DNA from: JBOFMT01 sp051658525
Lineage (GTDB): Bacteria; Bacillota_I; Bacilli_A; Erysipelotrichales; Erysipelotrichaceae
DNA length: 8,838 bases
Assembly: GCA_051658525.1 (NCBI GenBank)
Contig: JBOFMT010000124.1
Location: 1-8,838, forward strand
Reading direction: 5' to 3'
Part shown: piece after piece, positions 6,025 through 8,838 of the stretch
Layout of the letters: every line of letters begins with the position of its first letter
How positions within the stretch are numbered: the first letter of the stretch is position 1
Made by a program: the position numbers and the translations under genes
The notes under the pieces: model-generated
The model's database searches: none
What the model was told of the DNA's origin: nothing
What the model saw: the letters and a program-made list of their open reading frames with translations, nothing else

Positions 6025-6041
6025 GATCGAACAGTAACACG
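6012..6041 (-). promoter_or_regulatory. RAT (ribonucleic antiterminator) for a GlcT/LicT-type protein
   Basis: The - strand reads GTGTTACTG-TTCGAT-CAGGCATGAAC, matching the general RAT layout (xGTxTTACTG ... CAGGCAxAAC) and, from memory, closest to the ptsG RAT of Bacillus bound by GlcT. The ACTG/CAGG arms form the hairpin. The last 13 bases overlap the 5' arm of the terminator. The antiterminator encoded at 2572-3390 in the same operon is the obvious reader. Confidence 0.92.
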
Positions 6042-6061
6042 CTATCTTTGTATGTACGTAT

Positions 6062-6090
6062 AAATTACCATAAATAAAAAGGCATGTCAA
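6062..6090 (-). promoter_or_regulatory. Promoter of the PTS operon
   Basis: The - strand reads TTGACA (perfect -35), 17 bases, TAATTT, with TGG before the -10. Transcription would start near 6055, about 15 bases upstream of the RAT, giving a leader of roughly 140 bases to the IICB start codon. Confidence 0.85.
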
Positions 6091-6107
6091 TCAAGTTTGT
6101 AAAAAAA

Positions 6108-6122
6108 AGTAAAACGCTTACG
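6108..6122. promoter_or_regulatory. Possible cre (CcpA) site
   Basis: The sequence AGTAAAACGCTTACG is near-palindromic around a central CG. It matches the cre consensus TGWAARCGYTWNCW at about 11 of 14 positions on either strand. Its centre lies about 60 bases upstream of the predicted start of the PTS operon, a place where CcpA can activate rather than block. This is a consensus match only. Confidence 0.4.
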
Positions 6123-6160
6123 TTTTTCATGCATTTTGTACAAGCAACACGATAAAAGTA

Positions 6161-6200
6161 AAAAAAAGTGAAACATCCACTAAGGTATGTTTCACTTTTT
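6161..6200 (-). terminator. Terminator of deoD
   Basis: On the - strand AAAAAGTGAAACAT(A)CC pairs with GGATGTTTCACTTTTT, 16 bp with one bulged A, around TTAGT. It ends in eight T. It lies about 36 bases past the deoD stop and isolates deoD from the PTS promoter. The A run on the other side gives it some bidirectional character. Confidence 0.93.
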
Positions 6201-6236
6201 ACACGGTTTATACTTTGGCTTTTTATGAAAGAAGGC

Positions 6237-6944
6237 TTATGCCATCTCCAATGCAACTTCCATCATTTTTGTAAATGATAATTGACGTTCTTCAGCAGTT
6301 GTCGCTTCATGCGTTACAAGTGAATCAGAAATAGTAACCAAGCATGCCGCTTTTTTTCCTAATACATTTGCATTGTGGAATAATGCGAAACTTTCCATCT
6401 CAACACAAACACATCCATGATCGCGAACGATATCTTTGAAAGAAACTGCATTAGCTTCACGGTAGAATACATCACTTGAGTGTAATGTAGCCAATTTCAT
6501 ATCAATATTCAAATCTTTTGCCGCTTGAATCAAACGTTCATTCAAATCAGCTGAAGGATAAGTTTTATCTTCTTTATATCCATTTTGTGTTAAAGCAAAA
6601 CTTGATTCTGACCAGGCAGCATCTGCTAATACCAAGTCATATAGGTTCAACGTATCTGTATAGGCTCCTGCCGATCCGATACGGATGATATTTTCTACAC
6701 CGTAGAATTTATATAGTTCGTAAGAATAAATTCCGATTGATGGCATCCCCATACCAGAACCCATTACTGAGATTTCTTTCCCTTTGTATGTTCCAGTATA
6801 CCCAAACATATTACGAACGGTATTGAACTGTGTTACATTTTCCAAAAACGTTTCCGCAATATACTTTGCACGCAAAGGATCTCCTGGCATTAATACTGTT
6901 TTTGCGATTTGCCCTTCTAGAGCACTATTATGTGGTGTTGACAT
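6237..6944 (-). CDS. deoD: Purine nucleoside phosphorylase, DeoD type
   Basis: A 235-residue cytoplasmic enzyme that splits purine (deoxy)nucleosides with phosphate into free base and (deoxy)ribose 1-phosphate, in purine salvage. It follows the hexameric bacterial family closely: 'MSTPHNSA' with H5, 'VLMPGDPLRAKYIAETFLE' (17-35) with G21 and R25 for phosphate, R44 in 'NTVRNMFGYTGTYKG', and R88 and S91 in 'RIGSAGAY'. 'CVEMESFALF' (180-189) supplies the ribose-binding glutamate. 'TISDSLVTHEATTAEER' (204-220) holds catalytic D207 and R220, spaced as D204 and R217 in E. coli. Length is typical. I chose the second ATG (6944) because AGGAGG lies seven bases upstream of it but only one base from the ATG at 6950. 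It is monocistronic, divergent from pepF, and has its own terminator. Confidence 0.97.
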   Translation of the reverse strand: MSTPHNSALEGQIAKTVLMPGDPLRAKYIAETFLENVTQFNTVRNMFGYTGTYKGKEISVMGSGMGMPSIGIYSYELYKFYGVENIIRIGSAGAYTDTLNLYDLVLADAAWSESSFALTQNGYKEDKTYPSADLNERLIQAAKDLNIDMKLATLHSSDVFYREANAVSFKDIVRDHGCVCVEMESFALFHNANVLGKKAACLVTISDSLVTHEATTAEERQLSFTKMMEVALEMA

Positions 6945-6959
6945 CTTCATTCCTCCTAG

Positions 6960-6979
6960 AATATGCGCATATTATATCA
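6960..6979 (-). promoter_or_regulatory. deoD promoter -10 with overlapping 14-bp palindrome
   Basis: The - strand reads TGATATAAT (6979-6971), a perfect -10 with TGn extension; the -35 region is poor. The perfect palindrome AATATGCGCATATT (6960-6973) overlaps the downstream half of this -10 and covers the likely start site. It ends just upstream of the AGGAGG site. This is a good place for a repressor, but no regulator is identified. Confidence 0.6.
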
Positions 6980-6986
6980 TTTTTTA

Positions 6987-7014
6987 TTGCTTATTTGTAC
7001 CAGTAAGATATAAA
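6987..7014 (+). promoter_or_regulatory. Possible pepF promoter
   Basis: TTGCTT, 16 bases, TATAAA runs rightward in the 96-base gap between the divergent deoD and pepF genes. An alternative -10, TAAAAT, starts two bases later with an 18-base spacer. The ribosome site GAGGGA follows at about 7030-7035. The match is moderate. Confidence 0.5.
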
Positions 7015-7040
7015 ATAATAAGATAAAGTGAGGGAACAAA

Positions 7041-8807
7041 ATGAACAGACATGAAATAGAAGAACAGTATACCTGGAATTTAAATGCAATGTTTCAAGAC
7101 CAACAAGACTTTGAAACGATGTATGAACATGCAACACAACTCTTACAACGTTTATCGGAACAACAAGCTACTTATTGCAGCAGCGAATTAGCATTTTATG
7201 ATTTTTTCTGTGATTACGAAGCATTTTCACGTAAGGAAACCCATCTCTATGTCTACGCAAAAATGTGCAATGACGTAGAACCTACCCTAGAAGAAAATCA
7301 AAAAAACTTAGCACGTGTTCTAACACTTGGGCAAAACAGCGGTGTTGCGTTAAGTTTTCTAAAAAACAGTGTGATTGCCAACAAAGATACGATCTCTAGT
7401 TATTTAAAAAGTGAACGATGCCAAGACTTCACCTTCATCATCGAAGAGATTTTACGCACAATTCCCCATCGTTTAAGCGAACAACAAGAAACACTAATGG
7501 CACAAATGTCGGATATCCTAAATAATCCGAGTGAAACCTATGCTAGTTGGCGCATGGAATTTGAAGATGTAATCGTGGATGGACAACCGGAGTTTTTAAA
7601 CATGGCAACCTTCCGACGCTTATTGGAACATCAAGACCCAAAGGTACGCAAACAAGCTTATACCAACTTCTTTGGAGCCTATGAAAAAGTAGCGAACCCT
7701 ATGAGCAATTTATTGATTGGGAATGCGAAAGCGCAAGCGTTTGTTGCGAAACAGCGTAAGTTTTCTTCCGCTTTGGCTGCAAGTTTATTTGAAGATAACG
7801 CCAATGAAACACTCTTCTACAAAGTGTTAACAATGGCAAACGAAACGTATATTTCAAACTTTCACCGCTATAATCGTCTTAAAAAATCACTGCTTGGATT
7901 AGAAACGCTACATTACTATGATTTGAACGTATCACTCGTTGATTCTGTGGATACAAAATATTCAATTGAGGATGCCTTTACAATCTTAGAACAAGCGCTT
8001 GCCCCTTTATCGAGTGATTACTTAGCACAATTAAAACGAGCAAAAAGTGAACGCTGGATTGATTTTCTTACACATCCTGGAAAACGCCCTGGAGCTTATT
8101 CTTGGGGAAGCTATGATTCCTATCCTTATATTTTAATGAACTATACGAATTCTTATGATTCTTTATCCACCTTAGCACACGAATTGGGTCATTCTATGCA
8201 TTCCCACTACTCTAAAACAAACAATCGCCCAATCCTTGCCAACTATAAAATCTTTGTTGCTGAAGTTGCAAGTACCGTGAATGAAATTTTGTTAAATCGT
8301 CATTTGATTCAAACGACGACTGACCCTAAATATAAAGCCTTCTTACTCTACAATCTATTGGAACAATTGGTTGGGACACTATACCGCCAGCCTATGTATG
8401 CTAATTTCGAAGCTACACTTCACCAATGGGTAGAAGAAGGAAAACCAGTTGCTGCGAGCGATTGCACGCAATTGTATGCAGAATTATCCAAAGACTATTA
8501 TGGTCCAGATGTAACACTTGATTCCTTAGTAGGAAACGGATGCTTCTACATTCCTCATTTCTACTACAATTTCTATGTATATAAATATACGTTAGGTATG
8601 AGTTGTGCACTAAGTTTCGCTAAAAAAATTCTAGCTGGCGACAATCAACCGTATCTTAACTTCTTAACGCGCGGAGGTAGTTGTGATCCAATCAAGCAAC
8701 TACAGGATGCCGGTGTCGATCCATGTGCTGATGAGGTGTATGATGATGCCTTTGGTTTCTTCTTGGAAACACTCAATGAATTTGAAGCAATCATGAAAAC
8801 CTTATAA
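7041..8807 (+). CDS. pepF: Oligoendopeptidase F (M3B family zinc metallopeptidase)
   Basis: A 588-residue cytoplasmic zinc peptidase that cuts short peptides, typically in nutrition and peptide recycling. The start 'MNRHEIEEQYTWNLNAMF' is the usual PepF beginning, and a helical N-terminal domain covers about 1-200. The catalytic domain holds 'LAHELGHSMHSHYS' (378-391), with zinc ligands H380 and H384 and general base E381. The third ligand is probably E408 in 'FVAEVASTVNEILLNR'. 'YIPHFYYNFYVYKYTLG' (503-519) carries the conserved H/Y residues near the substrate. Length is close to the usual 600. GAGGGA lies five bases before the ATG. There is no signal peptide. It is the only rightward gene in the window and is followed by its own terminator. 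Nothing in it looks broken. Confidence 0.97.
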   Translation: MNRHEIEEQYTWNLNAMFQDQQDFETMYEHATQLLQRLSEQQATYCSSELAFYDFFCDYEAFSRKETHLYVYAKMCNDVEPTLEENQKNLARVLTLGQNSGVALSFLKNSVIANKDTISSYLKSERCQDFTFIIEEILRTIPHRLSEQQETLMAQMSDILNNPSETYASWRMEFEDVIVDGQPEFLNMATFRRLLEHQDPKVRKQAYTNFFGAYEKVANPMSNLLIGNAKAQAFVAKQRKFSSALAASLFEDNANETLFYKVLTMANETYISNFHRYNRLKKSLLGLETLHYYDLNVSLVDSVDTKYSIEDAFTILEQALAPLSSDYLAQLKRAKSERWIDFLTHPGKRPGAYSWGSYDSYPYILMNYTNSYDSLSTLAHELGHSMHSHYSKTNNRPILANYKIFVAEVASTVNEILLNRHLIQTTTDPKYKAFLLYNLLEQLVGTLYRQPMYANFEATLHQWVEEGKPVAASDCTQLYAELSKDYYGPDVTLDSLVGNGCFYIPHFYYNFYVYKYTLGMSCALSFAKKILAGDNQPYLNFLTRGGSCDPIKQLQDAGVDPCADEVYDDAFGFFLETLNEFEAIMKTL

Positions 8808-8815
8808 CAGAAAAA

Positions 8816-8838
8816 AAGGCTTACACTTGTAAGTCTTT
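8816..8838 (+). terminator. Terminator of pepF
   Basis: AAGGCTTAC pairs with GTAAGTCTT (9 bp, one G-U) around ACTT, and the window ends two T-rich bases later. The hairpin starts nine bases after the pepF stop. The full T tract lies beyond the window, so strength cannot be judged. Confidence 0.75.

Noticed and set aside
6065..6256. Open frame of 63 codons on the - strand
   Set aside because: It covers the deoD stop, the deoD terminator and the PTS promoter, and the encoded sequence has no family features.

Overview
The window looks like chromosomal DNA from a low-GC Gram-positive bacterium (Bacillota). A Bacillus/Clostridium relative or a member of the Erysipelotrichia would fit, but genus is my inference only. 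The grounds are the AT-rich sequence, strong AGGAGG-type ribosome binding sites, encoded CCA ends on all five tRNAs, TGn-extended -10 promoters, U-tailed intrinsic terminators, and a BglG/GlcT-type antiterminator that works with a PTS. Nearly everything is transcribed leftward (- strand); only the oligoendopeptidase gene at the right end runs rightward. I see no insertion sequence, phage gene or CRISPR array.

Reading leftward from 6950, a deoD-type purine nucleoside phosphorylase is closed by a strong terminator. Next comes a PTS operon: promoter, RNA antiterminator (RAT) overlapping a leader terminator, glucose/maltose-type IICB, an RDD-family membrane protein, a stand-alone IIA, a GlcT/LicT-type antiterminator, and a small protein resembling a heavy-metal-associated (HMA) domain without its cysteines. 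The operon ends in a terminator that overlaps the last stop codon. The antiterminator is therefore encoded in the operon whose leader it probably reads. Sugar supply should change its PTS phosphorylation state, which would decide whether transcription passes the leader terminator.

Further left is a tRNA cluster (Ser-GCT, Asp-GTC, Gly-GCC) with its own promoter and terminator. It is followed by a single gene for a two-helix membrane protein whose C-terminal half looks like an M28 metallopeptidase in which every expected zinc and catalytic position appears to be substituted. A second tRNA cluster (Ile-GAT, Ala-TGC) follows, again with its own promoter and terminator. The first 332 bases hold no convincing gene, only some hairpins, a possible outward promoter and a tiny Ile/Leu/Val-rich reading frame.

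Most of the window is housekeeping. The parts most worth a second look are the apparently dead M28-like membrane protein, the cysteine-less HMA-like protein and RDD protein carried in the PTS operon, and the leader in which RAT and terminator lie inside an open frame continuous with IICB. I corrected several starts downstream of the longest open frame (M28-like, HMA-like, RDD, IICB, DeoD), using ribosome binding sites and promoter positions.
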